A DNA stretch of 64,000 nt from Vampirovibrio chlorellavorus (GCA_001858525.1 LAPX01000005.1:1-64000), one strand, 5' to 3'. Counted from the stretch's first letter, positions 41,706-50,782 are shown. Translations and numbers: made by a program. Notes: generated from the sequence alone by a model not told the origin.

Positions 41706-43214
41706 TCAGCTGGCTTGGCTGCGTTTAAACAAGGTGCTGCCTTGCAGGGTCAGCCACACGGGAACCAGGGTGAGCAGAATTTCGCTGAGGACGGGCAAAT
41801 TTTGCAGAATGGTGAAGCCTGCCAGTTGAAACAGGGCAAAAATCAGGCTGAACTGGCGTATGCGGCTGGACTCCGGGAGTAGGAGGCTCAAGGGCAAAAA
41901 CATTACCGGGTACCAGGGGTGAAACTTGGCGCTGACAAAGGCGATCATGACCACACTCACCCCGGCAATCTCTTCAAGCAGGGCCTGAGCGGTGAGTTCT
42001 CTTATTTTCAGGGTTGTCCACAGTCGCCAAGCGTAAAAGCCAGCAAAGGTTGCCCAAAACAGGGGCTTGATGAGGGACAGAAATTGAGCCTGAATGACTT
42101 TCGCTGGGGCGTGCAGCCACTTGAGCGGGTAGTAAAGGGTTTCGGCCAAAAGGCTGATCAGGGAGTGCTGAGGTTTTCCGGCATTGTCCAGCAGGGCATT
42201 CCAGGGCCAAGGGTGGGTGGGATCAACATAGGCGGCCCCCAGCCACAAAAGCATGAGTGCCGAGAGCCCCAGGCCCAGCAGGAGTGAAGCCCTCGCTTTT
42301 TTTCGCCATAAATAGAATAGGATAAAGGGGGCCGCCAAGAGGGAGGCGTACTTGGTGAGGATGGACAAGGTTAAAAGCGGCAGGCAAGTCCACTGGAACC
42401 GCTGGCTGAGCAATCCCCACAGCGCCAGCAGCAGCAGAAAGGCCATGATAATGTCGTTATGTCCATTACCCATGGCATGCAGCAGCACCAAGGGATTGGC
42501 TCCCCAACAGTAGGCGGTCAGCCATGGTTTGCTATGCCCCAGCAACCGGCTCATTTTGGCCAAAATCCAGGTGGAGGCCACCAACAGCAGCCAGTTTAGC
42601 CCCTTGAACAGCAGGTAAGCGCCGGTGAAGCTGGGACCACTCCAGCGGGTCATCCAATCCGTCAGCCGGGCAAAGAAAAATCCATAGGGGCACGGGTTAT
42701 CAATCCAGTGGGCATGCAGCAAGGGACTGTTTTGCCACTGGGGAATCTGGGAAATGGTGGTGAGATACGGGTTGGTCTGAAAAACACTTTGCTGAAAGCC
42801 CCGGTTGAGGTAGCCAAAAATATCACTGCTATGAAAGGGGGTGGTGAAAATCAGGACGGCCCCGCACAGGGCGGTCCACATCACGATGGCACGGGGCAAG
42901 GCGTTTTGCGCCGCTGCATGTTGGTTGGGTTCCTGGTGGGCTAACAGGCAGTAGCCTTGGTAAAACAGCCATGCCAGGGCGGCAATCACCACCGCTTCCA
43001 GGGCATCCAGCAGCACCCGGCTGGGCAGCGCATTGAGACCTGGAAACTGCCATACCGTACCCTGCCAAGTACCACCGATATGCGTGGACAAGCTGGCATC
43101 GGTTTGCCCGTAATGCAGCCATAACAGCAGGCTTGGGATGAGTAGTAGGCTGTAAAGCCCAATGCTGGTCCATTGGAGCTGCTTCAATGACTTCAATGCA
43201 TCGGCTTGTTGCAT
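41706..43214 (-). CDS. GT-C-type polytopic mannosyltransferase-like protein
   Basis: A 502-residue inner-membrane protein with about 11-13 TM helices. Features seen in polyprenyl-phosphate-sugar-dependent GT-C enzymes of the MptA/MptB kind: SSDIFGYLNRGFQQ...NPYL in the first large loop, a PYGFFF motif, NPLVLLHAMGNGHNDIIM and FHPWYPVMFLPL. It would transfer a sugar from a lipid carrier to a surface glycan. The ATG at 43214 shares one base with the upstream gene's stop (TGATG) and has AGAGGGA about eight nt upstream; ATG at 43238 is less likely. Sugar and acceptor unknown. Confidence 0.8.
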   Translation of the reverse strand: MQQADALKSLKQLQWTSIGLYSLLLIPSLLLWLHYGQTDASLSTHIGGTWQGTVWQFPGLNALPSRVLLDALEAVVIAALAWLFYQGYCLLAHQEPNQHAAAQNALPRAIVMWTALCGAVLIFTTPFHSSDIFGYLNRGFQQSVFQTNPYLTTISQIPQWQNSPLLHAHWIDNPCPYGFFFARLTDWMTRWSGPSFTGAYLLFKGLNWLLLVASTWILAKMSRLLGHSKPWLTAYCWGANPLVLLHAMGNGHNDIIMAFLLLLALWGLLSQRFQWTCLPLLTLSILTKYASLLAAPFILFYLWRKKARASLLLGLGLSALMLLWLGAAYVDPTHPWPWNALLDNAGKPQHSLISLLAETLYYPLKWLHAPAKVIQAQFLSLIKPLFWATFAGFYAWRLWTTLKIRELTAQALLEEIAGVSVVMIAFVSAKFHPWYPVMFLPLSLLLPESSRIRQFSLIFALFQLAGFTILQNLPVLSEILLTLVPVWLTLQGSTLFKRSQAS

Positions 43215-44476
43215 CAGTGTTCCCTCTGGTAGCGCCATTGCCCCTCGATCATGACCGCCTGTACCGTGGTAGCGGGATCTAATACTTGGTTTTCCGGGCA
43301 GTCCTGCTCGGTGCTTGGTTTTATCTGCCAGCGGACCCAGTCGGCTTGCTTCCCCGGCGCGAGAGAGCCCAGTTGATGGGTTTGCCCCAGCACCTTGGCC
43401 CCATCCAGGGTGAGGGCTTGCAGGGCGTACGCACTGGTCCAGCCGTGTAGCCTTTGGGCCAATCGGGCCTCTTCCCGCAAATCCAGATTGGGTGTGCTCA
43501 GACGGCCATCGGTGCCCAACCCTACCGCAATATTAGCGTTTTCCCAGTCGGCCCAGCGCAGGGTTTGCCCATGCAGGGCCAGATTGCTGCGGGGACAATG
43601 GGCAATGCCTACTGGATACCCTCTCAAGGCTTCACGATCGGCCGTACTGGTATGGATGGCGTGGGCTAAAATGGTGGGCTGGGTCAGCAATTGATCTTCC
43701 AGCAAGCCTTGCACGGGCGAAAGCAGGGGCTTTTGCACGGTGAAGGATTGTCCCAGTACCTGCTGGTGTAATTGGTCAATGGCGCTGGGCTTTTGAGCCA
43801 GATAGTCCAGCTCAGCCTCAAATTCTGCCAGATGGGTGTGGAGGAAGGCGGGCTGCAAGGCCTGTTTTAGTGCTTGCCACGCTGGAATGGATACGTTGTA
43901 AAGCGAGTGCGGCGAGAGGCCAAGCGTGATTAAAGGCGTAAGTGCGCTGGTCTTTTGTAATTTCTGGTAGGCCTCCAGCCAATGCTGAATCTGAATCGGC
44001 TCATACCCCGGATGAAAGACTTCCAGGGCCACCATGGCCCGTAACCCGGCTTCCTGAATGGCCTGAATGCTTTCTGGGCCAGAGGTGATATCGTTCACGC
44101 AGGTCACGCCGCTTTGCAAGCATTCCTGCACCCCCAATCGACTGCGGGTTAATTTCTCGGAGGATGAAGCCTGGCCCCGGTTGCTGTCAATGACCGCCAA
44201 TAACCAGTCGATAAAGGATTGCTGGAGCGTCTTGGGGATGGGCTGGGAAAAACTTTGTTCCAGATGAATATGGGTGTTGATCAAGCCCGGCGTAATGATG
44301 CTGCCGGGAATCGGTGCTGAGCAGTGAGCGCTCGGCGGGCAATTGGCATACGGTCCCACCGAGTGGATGCGGTTGTCCTCTACGGCCAAAAAGCCCCATT
44401 CAATGGGAGGTCTGTCCACAGGGAGGACCCACTGGGCACTGAAGTATTGGCGGGGGGATGGATTGCGGTTGGGCAT
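43214..44476 (-). CDS. Amidohydrolase-family deaminase/hydrolase
   Basis: A 420-residue metal-dependent TIM-barrel enzyme of the chlorohydrolase/SsnA/aminofutalosine-deaminase branch. Metal ligands are visible in PGLINTHIHLEQS, LHTHLAE and LAHAIH, and the catalytic Asp in VGLGTDGRLST. QQSFIDWLLAVID after the HxH motif recalls aminofutalosine deaminase (MqnF), and the UbiD homologue in this window could serve the same menaquinone route, but guanine-type or TrzN-type deaminases cannot be excluded. No clear ribosome site at 44476 was found. Its stop overlaps the glycosyltransferase start, so the two are coupled. Confidence 0.82.
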   Translation of the reverse strand: MPNRNPSPRQYFSAQWVLPVDRPPIEWGFLAVEDNRIHSVGPYANCPPSAHCSAPIPGSIITPGLINTHIHLEQSFSQPIPKTLQQSFIDWLLAVIDSNRGQASSSEKLTRSRLGVQECLQSGVTCVNDITSGPESIQAIQEAGLRAMVALEVFHPGYEPIQIQHWLEAYQKLQKTSALTPLITLGLSPHSLYNVSIPAWQALKQALQPAFLHTHLAEFEAELDYLAQKPSAIDQLHQQVLGQSFTVQKPLLSPVQGLLEDQLLTQPTILAHAIHTSTADREALRGYPVGIAHCPRSNLALHGQTLRWADWENANIAVGLGTDGRLSTPNLDLREEARLAQRLHGWTSAYALQALTLDGAKVLGQTHQLGSLAPGKQADWVRWQIKPSTEQDCPENQVLDPATTVQAVMIEGQWRYQREH

Positions 44477-44629
44477 GGCCTGTTTTCCGGGCGGGTTGCA
44501 ATCATCGGAATACTCTCTGGCTGGATTGCAACTATTTGGGAATCACTCATAGAGCATAGACTGAGAAGATGAGCCCGTAAAGCCAATGGTGGAAGTTTTG
44601 GGCGGGGAATGGCTCGGGGCCTTTGCCCT

Positions 44630-44638
44630 TGTTATAAT
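44630..44638 (+). promoter_or_regulatory. Extended -10 promoter
   Basis: TG (44630-44631), one base, then a perfect TATAAT (44633-44638), about 75 nt before the small ORF at 44714. No good -35. A second TATAAT at 44663-44668 is an alternative. Confidence 0.5.
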
Positions 44639-44713
44639 ACAGCCAAGTCAGGGTGGTTTATTTATAATAGATTTCATCCCCGTTGTTCCTAGAGAAAGGT
44701 AAATTATCACGCC

Positions 44714-44854
44714 ATGAGCGATAAAGCCAAGCCCTCCTTCTTATGCGCTAACCCGGAAAAAGCCATGATTATTATGTTCCCGCTGATTTCATTCGCCCTG
44801 TTTGCGGGTGGAGCCATTTTGTGGTGGCTGGCGCAGCTTATTTTGTCGCTTTAA
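44714..44854 (+). CDS. Small single-helix membrane protein
   Basis: A 46-residue ORF, ATG to TAA. The N-terminal 17 residues are polar (MSDKAKPSFLCANPEKA), followed by one long membrane helix (IIMFPLISFALFAGGAIL, WWLAQLILSL). AAAGG is 14 nt upstream, rather far; an extended -10 promoter lies about 75 nt upstream. It stands 108 nt before the acyltransferase gene on the same strand. Composition and helix make it a probable small membrane protein; no family recognised. Confidence 0.55.
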   Translation: MSDKAKPSFLCANPEKAMIIMFPLISFALFAGGAILWWLAQLILSL

Positions 44855-44962
44855 TTGGTTGCGAAGGATTTTTTCATGAGACCGAGGCTGGGCGTTGTTC
44901 TGTCTTGTCCATTTTTCTGAAAGACAATTGATTGACTTGATTTTTTAGGAGCGGGAGCGGGT

Positions 44963-46246
44963 ATGACCAGCAGAACGTTTATGTCGCCGATTATCAATCC
45001 TTTGGTGGTGGCTGGTGTTCGCCTGATGCTGCCCTTTTTGTTTCGGCACCTGTCCGGCAAGCTCTCTATCCATGTTTCCCAGCAGGATTTGGCCAAGCTG
45101 AAAGAGTATCAGAACCAGCGCATGCTGCTTTTGCCCAACCATCCCACCGGAGAAGAGCCACTGGTGCTGTTTGATATTGCCAGACGCCTGAATGAGGTGT
45201 TTCACTTCGTGGCGGCTCGTGAGGTGTTTGACTGGGAACATGGCTTTCGAGGGTGGTTACTTCGCCGGGTCGGTGCTTACTCGGTCATTCGGGGCGCCGC
45301 GGACCGGGAATCGTTTATGACCTCTAAAAAGATCCTGATGGAAGGTCTGCACCGGTTGGTCATTTTTATTGAGGGGGAAATCTCCCGTGGAAATGAAACC
45401 TTGATTCCTTTTGAGTCCGGGGTCATCCAGTTGGCCTTCTGGGCCCAGGAAGGCTTGGTGAAAGAGGCCATTAAACAGGCTCGTTCCGGTTCGGAGCTCA
45501 CTGCGGCAGCGGCTCCTCCCATTTATATTGCCCCGGTGGGCATCAAGTACTTTTTCGCCCCTGGGTTTGAACCCACCGTAGAGCAGGCCTTGCAGCGGTT
45601 GGAGGTGGCCGTTGGTTTAAAACGTAACGCCCGCCAGGATTGGTATGAGCGGATTGGGGCCGTTGGTGAAGTGGTCTTGAAAGTGCAGGAAGAATTGCAC
45701 CACGTGACGCCGCGTCCGGGCGCCAGCTTTACGGAGCGTGTGGAGATGATTCGTGGCCGCATGTTGCAAAAAATGGAGTTGTTCCTGGATATTACGCCCG
45801 CTCCCGATGCCACGACCCTGAATCGACTGCGGGAAATTCGCAACACCATGGATCACCTGATTCACAGCTATGAAGATCCCACCGATTTGACAGAGTATCA
45901 GCGCCGGATGGTGGAGCATTTGCGGGTGGCCCTCAGTGAGTTTTATACCGATTTGGATCGGGTGGTGTACTTCCTGACCTATGATGAGGCTTATCTGCGT
46001 GAAAGTCGTTCTCCAGAGCGCTTTATTGAAATGGTTTGCCGCCTGGAGCGGGAAATCTACGGGGAAGTTCGCCTGCGGCATCCTCGGGTGGCCGTCTTGA
46101 AAGTGGGCGAAGTGCGGAATCTGCAAGCCTGCTTCCCTGCCTATGAGCAGGACAAGAAGGGCTATGTTCGCCAATTGGCTGCCGAGCTGGAAGAAGATAT
46201 GCGGGCCATGATTTTTGGGATGCCCAATCCCTTTCATCATCAATAA
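44963..46246 (+). CDS. PlsC-like acyltransferase with C-terminal extension
   Basis: A 427-residue protein related to 1-acyl-glycerol-3-phosphate acyltransferases. Motif I is LLPNHPTGEEP, an HX4E variant of the usual HX4D; motif III corresponds to VIFIEGEISRGNETLIPFESG instead of FPEGTRS, and motif IV to YIAPVGIKYFF. The N-terminus has a short hydrophobic segment that could bind the membrane. The last 190 residues are helical and Arg/Glu-rich (LREIRNTMDHLIHSYED, LREIVCRLEREIYGE-like) with no known counterpart. GGAG upstream supports the ATG. Substrate unknown; phospholipid or lipid A-like acylation is possible. Confidence 0.78.
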   Translation: MTSRTFMSPIINPLVVAGVRLMLPFLFRHLSGKLSIHVSQQDLAKLKEYQNQRMLLLPNHPTGEEPLVLFDIARRLNEVFHFVAAREVFDWEHGFRGWLLRRVGAYSVIRGAADRESFMTSKKILMEGLHRLVIFIEGEISRGNETLIPFESGVIQLAFWAQEGLVKEAIKQARSGSELTAAAAPPIYIAPVGIKYFFAPGFEPTVEQALQRLEVAVGLKRNARQDWYERIGAVGEVVLKVQEELHHVTPRPGASFTERVEMIRGRMLQKMELFLDITPAPDATTLNRLREIRNTMDHLIHSYEDPTDLTEYQRRMVEHLRVALSEFYTDLDRVVYFLTYDEAYLRESRSPERFIEMVCRLEREIYGEVRLRHPRVAVLKVGEVRNLQACFPAYEQDKKGYVRQLAAELEEDMRAMIFGMPNPFHHQ

Positions 46247-46271
46247 AGAACCTGCATGCCTTATAAAAAGG

Positions 46272-46410
46272 TGAGTCTTTCTTCACAAGACGTTTGTAAC
46301 TGTTTGAGTACAGCGAGTTAAAAACAGGGGCTAGCAAGCTTGCATGAAGCATTTCTAGAATTTGTCTGAGCTGCACGCAGTTTTAGAAACGTCTTGTGAA
46401 GAGAGACTCA
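46272..46410. mobile_element. MITE-like element bounded by 24-bp inverted repeats
   Basis: The left end (46272-46295) and right end (46387-46410) are inverted copies with one mismatch over 24 nt; the span is 139 nt, and the pairing extends imperfectly inward. No ORF. TATAAAAA occurs just outside each end (46262-46269 and 46414-46421) and may be a target duplication, although the distances to the repeat ends differ. Sequence is unrelated to the element at 30685. It lies between the convergent acyltransferase and rpsI genes. Confidence 0.55.
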
Positions 46411-46416
46411 TTCTAT

Positions 46417-46451
46417 AAAAAAGCCCCTGGTACGAAACCAGAGGCTTTTTT
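46417..46451 (-). terminator. Intrinsic terminator of the ribosomal protein cluster
   Basis: A stem (46417-46425 and 46427-46431 with 46437-46441 and 46443-46451, one mismatch) with A6/T6 outer arms, 22 nt past the rpsI stop. It works on the minus strand and possibly the plus strand. Confidence 0.85.
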
Positions 46452-46472
46452 GAATTGAGTCCAGAAAACGAA

Positions 46473-46880
46473 TTAACGCTTGGAGAACTGAGAAGCTTTC
46501 CGGGCTTTTTTCAAGCCGTACTTCTTACGTTCTTTCACGCGAGCGTCACGGGTGAGGAAGCCCTCTTTCCGCATTACGACTTCGTGTTCCTTGTTGATGG
46601 CTTTCAATGCACGGGCCACACCCATACGGATGGCGATGGACTGACCCACAATGCCGCCACCAGTAGCGTTTACCAGCACGTTGTAGCGATCTTCAACGCC
46701 AGCGGCTACCAACGGTTGCTTTACAGGAATGTGTAAGGCTTTACGGTTGCCCAGGTATTGCTCCATGGATTTACCGTTGATGATGACCTGGCCATTACCG
46801 GGAATCAGACGGACGCGAACAATTGCTTCCTTCCGACGGCCGGTGCCACGGGTGCCTACTTTAGGATATGCGGCTGCCAT
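46473..46880 (-). CDS. rpsI: Ribosomal protein uS9
   Basis: A 135-residue small-subunit protein. Canonical parts: GTGRRKEAIVRVRLIPGNG, a DIG-like core and the C-terminal tail ARKASQFSKR that reaches the P site. Length normal. Start overlaps the rplM stop by one base. Last gene of the cluster; a terminator follows. Confidence 0.98.
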   Translation of the reverse strand: MAAAYPKVGTRGTGRRKEAIVRVRLIPGNGQVIINGKSMEQYLGNRKALHIPVKQPLVAAGVEDRYNVLVNATGGGIVGQSIAIRMGVARALKAINKEHEVVMRKEGFLTRDARVKERKKYGLKKARKASQFSKR

Positions 46881-47326
46881 TAGTTAGCGCCCTCCTTTGC
46901 GAACTGGTAAGAAACGGGTTTTTGAGCGGCATGCGGGTGCTCGGCACCAGCGTACACAAACATTTTTTGGAACTGCTGACGACCCAGGGTATTGTGGGGC
47001 AGCATGCCTTTTACAGCGATCTCAATAATTTTGTGCGGGCGGTTTGCTTGCATATCGCAGAATTTAACGGTCTTCAATCCACCGGGATAGTGGGAGTGAC
47101 GACGGTACAGCTTGGTGGTGAACTTGCTGCCGGAAACCTTCACTTTTTCAGCGTTGAGCACGATCACGAAATCACCGGTATCAATGTTGGGGGTGAATTG
47201 TGGTTTGTGCTTACCACGCAGCAGGTTTGCGATTTGGGAAGCCAAACGACCCAAGGTTAAACCTTCGGCGTCGATTACCCACCAGGTACGCTCAAGCTCA
47301 AGAGGCTTTGCGGAATAGGTTTTCAT
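46880..47326 (-). CDS. rplM: Ribosomal protein uL13
   Basis: A 148-residue large-subunit protein: [22 protein letters not shown] in outline, then [17 protein letters not shown], and [12 protein letters not shown] near the C-terminus. TGGAG lies about 12 nt upstream of the start. The first 29 nt overlap the 3' end of truA, and its stop overlaps the rpsI start (TAATG), so all three are translationally linked. Confidence 0.98.
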   Translation of the reverse strand: MKTYSAKPLELERTWWVIDAEGLTLGRLASQIANLLRGKHKPQFTPNIDTGDFVIVLNAEKVKVSGSKFTTKLYRRHSHYPGGLKTVKFCDMQANRPHKIIEIAVKGMLPHNTLGRQQFQKMFVYAGAEHPHAAQKPVSYQFAKEGAN

Positions 47327-48215
47327 TGTGTGGAGACTCCATTTGGGTTGATTTGAGTAGTTGTGTTAGCTGTCGGACACGGGTATCCGACTCGAAGTAG
47401 TTGAACGGGGAGGGGTAAACAATTGCCATTAGGCTTAAACCTTCAGGGCGAGCAGGTGAAGCTGCCTTGGTTCGGTCGCGCCCAGCCAGCACTTGTAAAA
47501 TACTTTCTGGTGACAGGGAATTTTCAGGGTTCCCAATAAGCAGAAGCTGACCAGCGATATTCCTAACCATTTTATAAAGAAAACGGTTGGCGGCAACGTC
47601 AAAATTAATAAATTCGCCATCTTTCTGAACCTGAATATGCCAAATCGTGCATAAATCGTTGGTTTCCGGGGAACTGGAATCTTTAAAACTTGTGAAAAAA
47701 TGTGAGCCAAGCAGATTCTGAGCCGCCTGATTCATCGCTTCAGCATTCAAAAGTTGGGAGGCATGAGCGCAATCGGCCCCCATTAAAGCAGAGCGCTGGC
47801 GACTATTGTATATGCGGTAGCGATACCATTTACACTGGGCCTCTCGGCGACTGTGGAAGTTTGGGTGGGCGTTAAGGTGAAAATCCCGAATGGAAACTGT
47901 GTTGGGAAGGCGAGCGTTTAAAGCCGCTGCCAAGTTGGGGATATTTTTTAAAGCACCCTCTGGGAGATCAAAATGAGCCACCTGACCGTGCGCGTTGACC
48001 CCAGCATCAGTTCGTCCGGCAAAACTAACCGCCGAGGTGGTTAAGCCCAGTTTTGACAAAGCTAACTGAATTTCAGCCTGAACTGTGGGTAGGTTGGGCT
48101 GGAATTGGCTGCCATGGAAGTCTTTGCCACAATACTCAACCAGAAGAGCGACTCTGGTTATTGAATCATGCTCTTCTGGTTGAAATGTATTCAATTGTGA
48201 AATGGCGTTAATCAT
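47298..48215 (-). CDS. truA: tRNA pseudouridine synthase A
   Basis: A 305-residue enzyme converting U38-U40 in the tRNA anticodon stem-loop. The catalytic Asp lies in [38 protein letters not shown] and [17 protein letters not shown] are standard. The N-terminus has about 20 extra residues before the domain ([15 protein letters not shown]), and the C-terminus runs about 25 residues past the domain into rplM. The ribosome site at 48215 is poor, so a later start is possible. The position between rplQ and rplM is common. Confidence 0.95.
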   Translation of the reverse strand: MINAISQLNTFQPEEHDSITRVALLVEYCGKDFHGSQFQPNLPTVQAEIQLALSKLGLTTSAVSFAGRTDAGVNAHGQVAHFDLPEGALKNIPNLAAALNARLPNTVSIRDFHLNAHPNFHSRREAQCKWYRYRIYNSRQRSALMGADCAHASQLLNAEAMNQAAQNLLGSHFFTSFKDSSSPETNDLCTIWHIQVQKDGEFINFDVAANRFLYKMVRNIAGQLLLIGNPENSLSPESILQVLAGRDRTKAASPARPEGLSLMAIVYPSPFNYFESDTRVRQLTQLLKSTQMESPHNENLFRKAS

Positions 48216-48267
48216 GCTTACTTATTTTCAGCCTGCTTCTTTTCACAGTTCGCCGCTAAATCGGAAT

Positions 48268-48681
48268 TTATTCGGCCAACTCGTAAGTCAGTTGAATCAA
48301 AGCCATCGGGGCTGCATCGCCGCGGCGGGGAGGCATTTGAATCACGCGGGTGTAGCCACCTTTGCGGTTTTCAAAGCGAGGGCCGACTTTGCTGAAAATA
48401 CGACGCAGAACGGTTTCAGGTACTTCCCGATTTTTTTCATCGGTCAGTATTTCACCGGTGCGGCTATGGTAAATCAGGTTTTTGACCTGACGGATGGCAT
48501 GGACATCACCACGCTTAGCCAAAGTAACGATGCGATCAGCGTGCTTTTTCAAAGCCTTTGCCCGCACCAAGGTGGTGGTGATCTCATCATGCGTAAACAA
48601 GCTGGTAGCCAAAGTGCGGATCAACGCCTTGCGTTGGTCGGCGGGCCTGCCCAGATGGTCAACTTTACAGCGGTGTCTCAT
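48268..48681 (-). CDS. rplQ: Ribosomal protein bL17
   Basis: A 137-residue large-subunit protein beginning MRHRCKVDHLGRPADQRKAL, with THDEITTTLVRAKALKKHAD typical of the family. Slightly longer than the E. coli version, as in many non-enteric bacteria. It lies 42 nt downstream of rpoA in the usual order. Confidence 0.98.
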   Translation of the reverse strand: MRHRCKVDHLGRPADQRKALIRTLATSLFTHDEITTTLVRAKALKKHADRIVTLAKRGDVHAIRQVKNLIYHSRTGEILTDEKNREVPETVLRRIFSKVGPRFENRKGGYTRVIQMPPRRGDAAPMALIQLTYELAE

Positions 48682-48723
48682 GATGAATGTATTCCTTTTA
48701 GTTGTGATTTTTGATACTGGTTG

Positions 48724-49701
48724 CTATTCAACGTCAACCGGCAGGACAGTGCCTTCCGGATCTGGGCGCAAGAATAAACTGAAGGCCTGAAGCCGCTCAA
48801 TAACCTCATCGGAAGACTTCTTACCGAAGTTCTTGATGTTTAACAAGTCATTTTCAGACTTGGTTAACAACTCGGCGATGCTGTTGATATTGGCACGCTT
48901 TAAGCAGTTGAAAGCACGAACGGAAAGTTCTAAGTCCTCAATAGTGATATTGGGTGTTTGAACTTCTTCTTTGCTCTCGCTTTCCGGTTGAGCCTGCGTT
49001 ACCAAAGTAGGAATGCCGCTCAAGGAAGCAATGGGAACCAGGTGCTCAATCAACATGTTGGCAGACTGACTGAGTGCAGAACTGACATCAATGCTGCCGT
49101 TGGACCAGATTTCCAGAATCAGTTTGTCGTAATCGGTACGCTGACCAACCCGAGTGTCCTCAACCGTGTAAGCCACCCGACGAATGGGCATGTAAACGGC
49201 ATCCAGAGTCAGGGTATCCACAGCCTTGTTGGCGGTGTTGGTATCGGCAGGGATGTAACCTTTGCCCACTTCGGCGGTCATCACAGCGTGAACGCTGGCG
49301 CCTTCGCTCAGTGTGCAGATGTGCCAGTCGGGATTAACGATTTTGACATCCGCAGGGACTTCCAGGTCACCGGCCACCACAGGACCAGCTTTATCAACGT
49401 CCAGGCGAATATAAAGCGGCTCGTCACTGTTGCTCTTGAGTACCACACCCTTGAGGTTCAGCATGACATCCAAGACATCTTCAACCACGCCGGGAATTGT
49501 TGTGAATTCGTGGGTAACACCTTCGATACGCACAGAAGTGATAGCGCAGCCCTTCAGACTGGAGAGTAGTACGCGTCTCAGGGAGTTGCCCAAAGTCGTA
49601 CCATACCCTCTTTCCAGAGGCTCGATCACAAACTTACCGTAAATGGAACCATCGGAATCAGTAGTAGTGTTCACACACTTGATATTCAGTTGCTGATCCA
49701 T
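48724..49701 (-). CDS. rpoA: RNA polymerase alpha subunit
   Basis: A 325-residue RNA polymerase subunit. The N-terminal assembly domain (EPLERGYGTTLGNSLRRVLL) is joined by a Glu/Ser/Gln-rich linker (about residues 235-255) to the C-terminal DNA- and activator-binding domain (IEDLELSVRAFNCLKRANIN, ELLTKSENDLLNIKNFGKKS). Length normal. Cluster position between rpsD and rplQ is conserved. Confidence 0.98.
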   Translation of the reverse strand: MDQQLNIKCVNTTTDSDGSIYGKFVIEPLERGYGTTLGNSLRRVLLSSLKGCAITSVRIEGVTHEFTTIPGVVEDVLDVMLNLKGVVLKSNSDEPLYIRLDVDKAGPVVAGDLEVPADVKIVNPDWHICTLSEGASVHAVMTAEVGKGYIPADTNTANKAVDTLTLDAVYMPIRRVAYTVEDTRVGQRTDYDKLILEIWSNGSIDVSSALSQSANMLIEHLVPIASLSGIPTLVTQAQPESESKEEVQTPNITIEDLELSVRAFNCLKRANINSIAELLTKSENDLLNIKNFGKKSSDEVIERLQAFSLFLRPDPEGTVLPVDVE

Positions 49702-49755
49702 GTGATTTGTTGCTCCAAAATTAATACTTTACGAAGTAGATCAATGCGACTGGGG

Positions 49756-50364
49756 TTAACGAGAGTAGTATTCAATGATGAGCGCTTCGTTGATGGTTTG
49801 ATCCAGATCTTCGCGCTCAGGAGTACTCTTGAATTTAACCACCATGTTGGTTTCATCTACTTCTAACCAGTGTGGAACCATGGGAGAGTGGTGCGGGTTG
49901 GCTGCCTGCAGGTTTTTGGCCAAGGTCTTACTTTTTTCGCGGATGGCCAGCAAGTCACCGGGCTTCATTTTGTAGGAAGCGATGTCTACTTTGTGACCGT
50001 TAATTTCGATATGGCCGTGGCTAATCAGCTGACGCGCTTGAGGGCGAGTGGTGGCCAAGCCGGAACGATACAGAATATTATCGACGCGACTCTCTAAGAA
50101 CTGAAGCAGAATGGTACCGGTTACACCTTGACGGCGTACAGCTTTCTCATAAGTGCGACGGAACTGCTTTTCAACCAAGCCGTAGATACGACGAACTTTT
50201 TGTTTTTCAGCAAGCTGCAAGGCATATTCGGACAGCTTTTTGCGCGCTGCGCCGTGCTGACCTGGCGGGTTGCTGTTTTTCATTTTGGCCGCTTTGGGGC
50301 TGATGTCCAAAATGGTGCCGGCTCTGCGGCTTTGTTTGAAAATTGAATCGCGATAACGTGCCAA
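49756..50364 (-). CDS. rpsD: Ribosomal protein uS4
   Basis: A 202-residue small-subunit assembly protein with the S4 RNA-binding domain (RVDNILYRSGLATTRPQARQ, VSHGHI-like ISHGHIEINGHKVDIAS). The N-terminus MARYRDSIFKQSRRAGTIL is canonical, without the four-Cys zinc motif, so it is the C-minus form. In E. coli uS4 represses its operon by binding the leader; whether it does here is not visible. Confidence 0.98.
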   Translation of the reverse strand: MARYRDSIFKQSRRAGTILDISPKAAKMKNSNPPGQHGAARKKLSEYALQLAEKQKVRRIYGLVEKQFRRTYEKAVRRQGVTGTILLQFLESRVDNILYRSGLATTRPQARQLISHGHIEINGHKVDIASYKMKPGDLLAIREKSKTLAKNLQAANPHHSPMVPHWLEVDETNMVVKFKSTPEREDLDQTINEALIIEYYSR

Positions 50365-50392
50365 GGCAAAAACTCCTATTAGGCTTTAGTAA

Positions 50393-50782
50393 TTAAACTC
50401 TACGACGCTTGGGTGGACGGCAGCCATTGTGAGGAATGGGCGTCACATCCTTGATCAAGCTGATTTCCAAGCCAGCCACTTGCAGCGCACGAATGGCCGT
50501 TTCCCGACCGGCGCCAGGACCGCTGACATAAACCTCTGCGGAACGCATACCATTGTCGATAGCTTTTTTAGCCACGGACTCAGCAGCGGATTGAGCAGCA
50601 AACGGGGTCCCTTTACGAGCACCCTTGAATCCTTCAGAACCTGAACTGCCCCAAGCAATGACATTGCCTTGCGGATCGGTTGCCGAAACAATCGTGTTGT
50701 TAAAAGTGGACTGAATATGAACAACGCCTTGAAGAATATTTTTCTTCTCTTTGCGTTTTGGTTTTGCAGACTTGTCAGCCAT
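50393..50782 (-). CDS. rpsK: Ribosomal protein uS11
   Basis: A 129-residue small-subunit protein: basic start [20 protein letters not shown], then [38 protein letters not shown], and C-terminal [18 protein letters not shown]. Normal length. A gap of 122 nt separates it from rpsM. Confidence 0.98.
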   Translation of the reverse strand: MADKSAKPKRKEKKNILQGVVHIQSTFNNTIVSATDPQGNVIAWGSSGSEGFKGARKGTPFAAQSAAESVAKKAIDNGMRSAEVYVSGPGAGRETAIRALQVAGLEISLIKDVTPIPHNGCRPPKRRRV

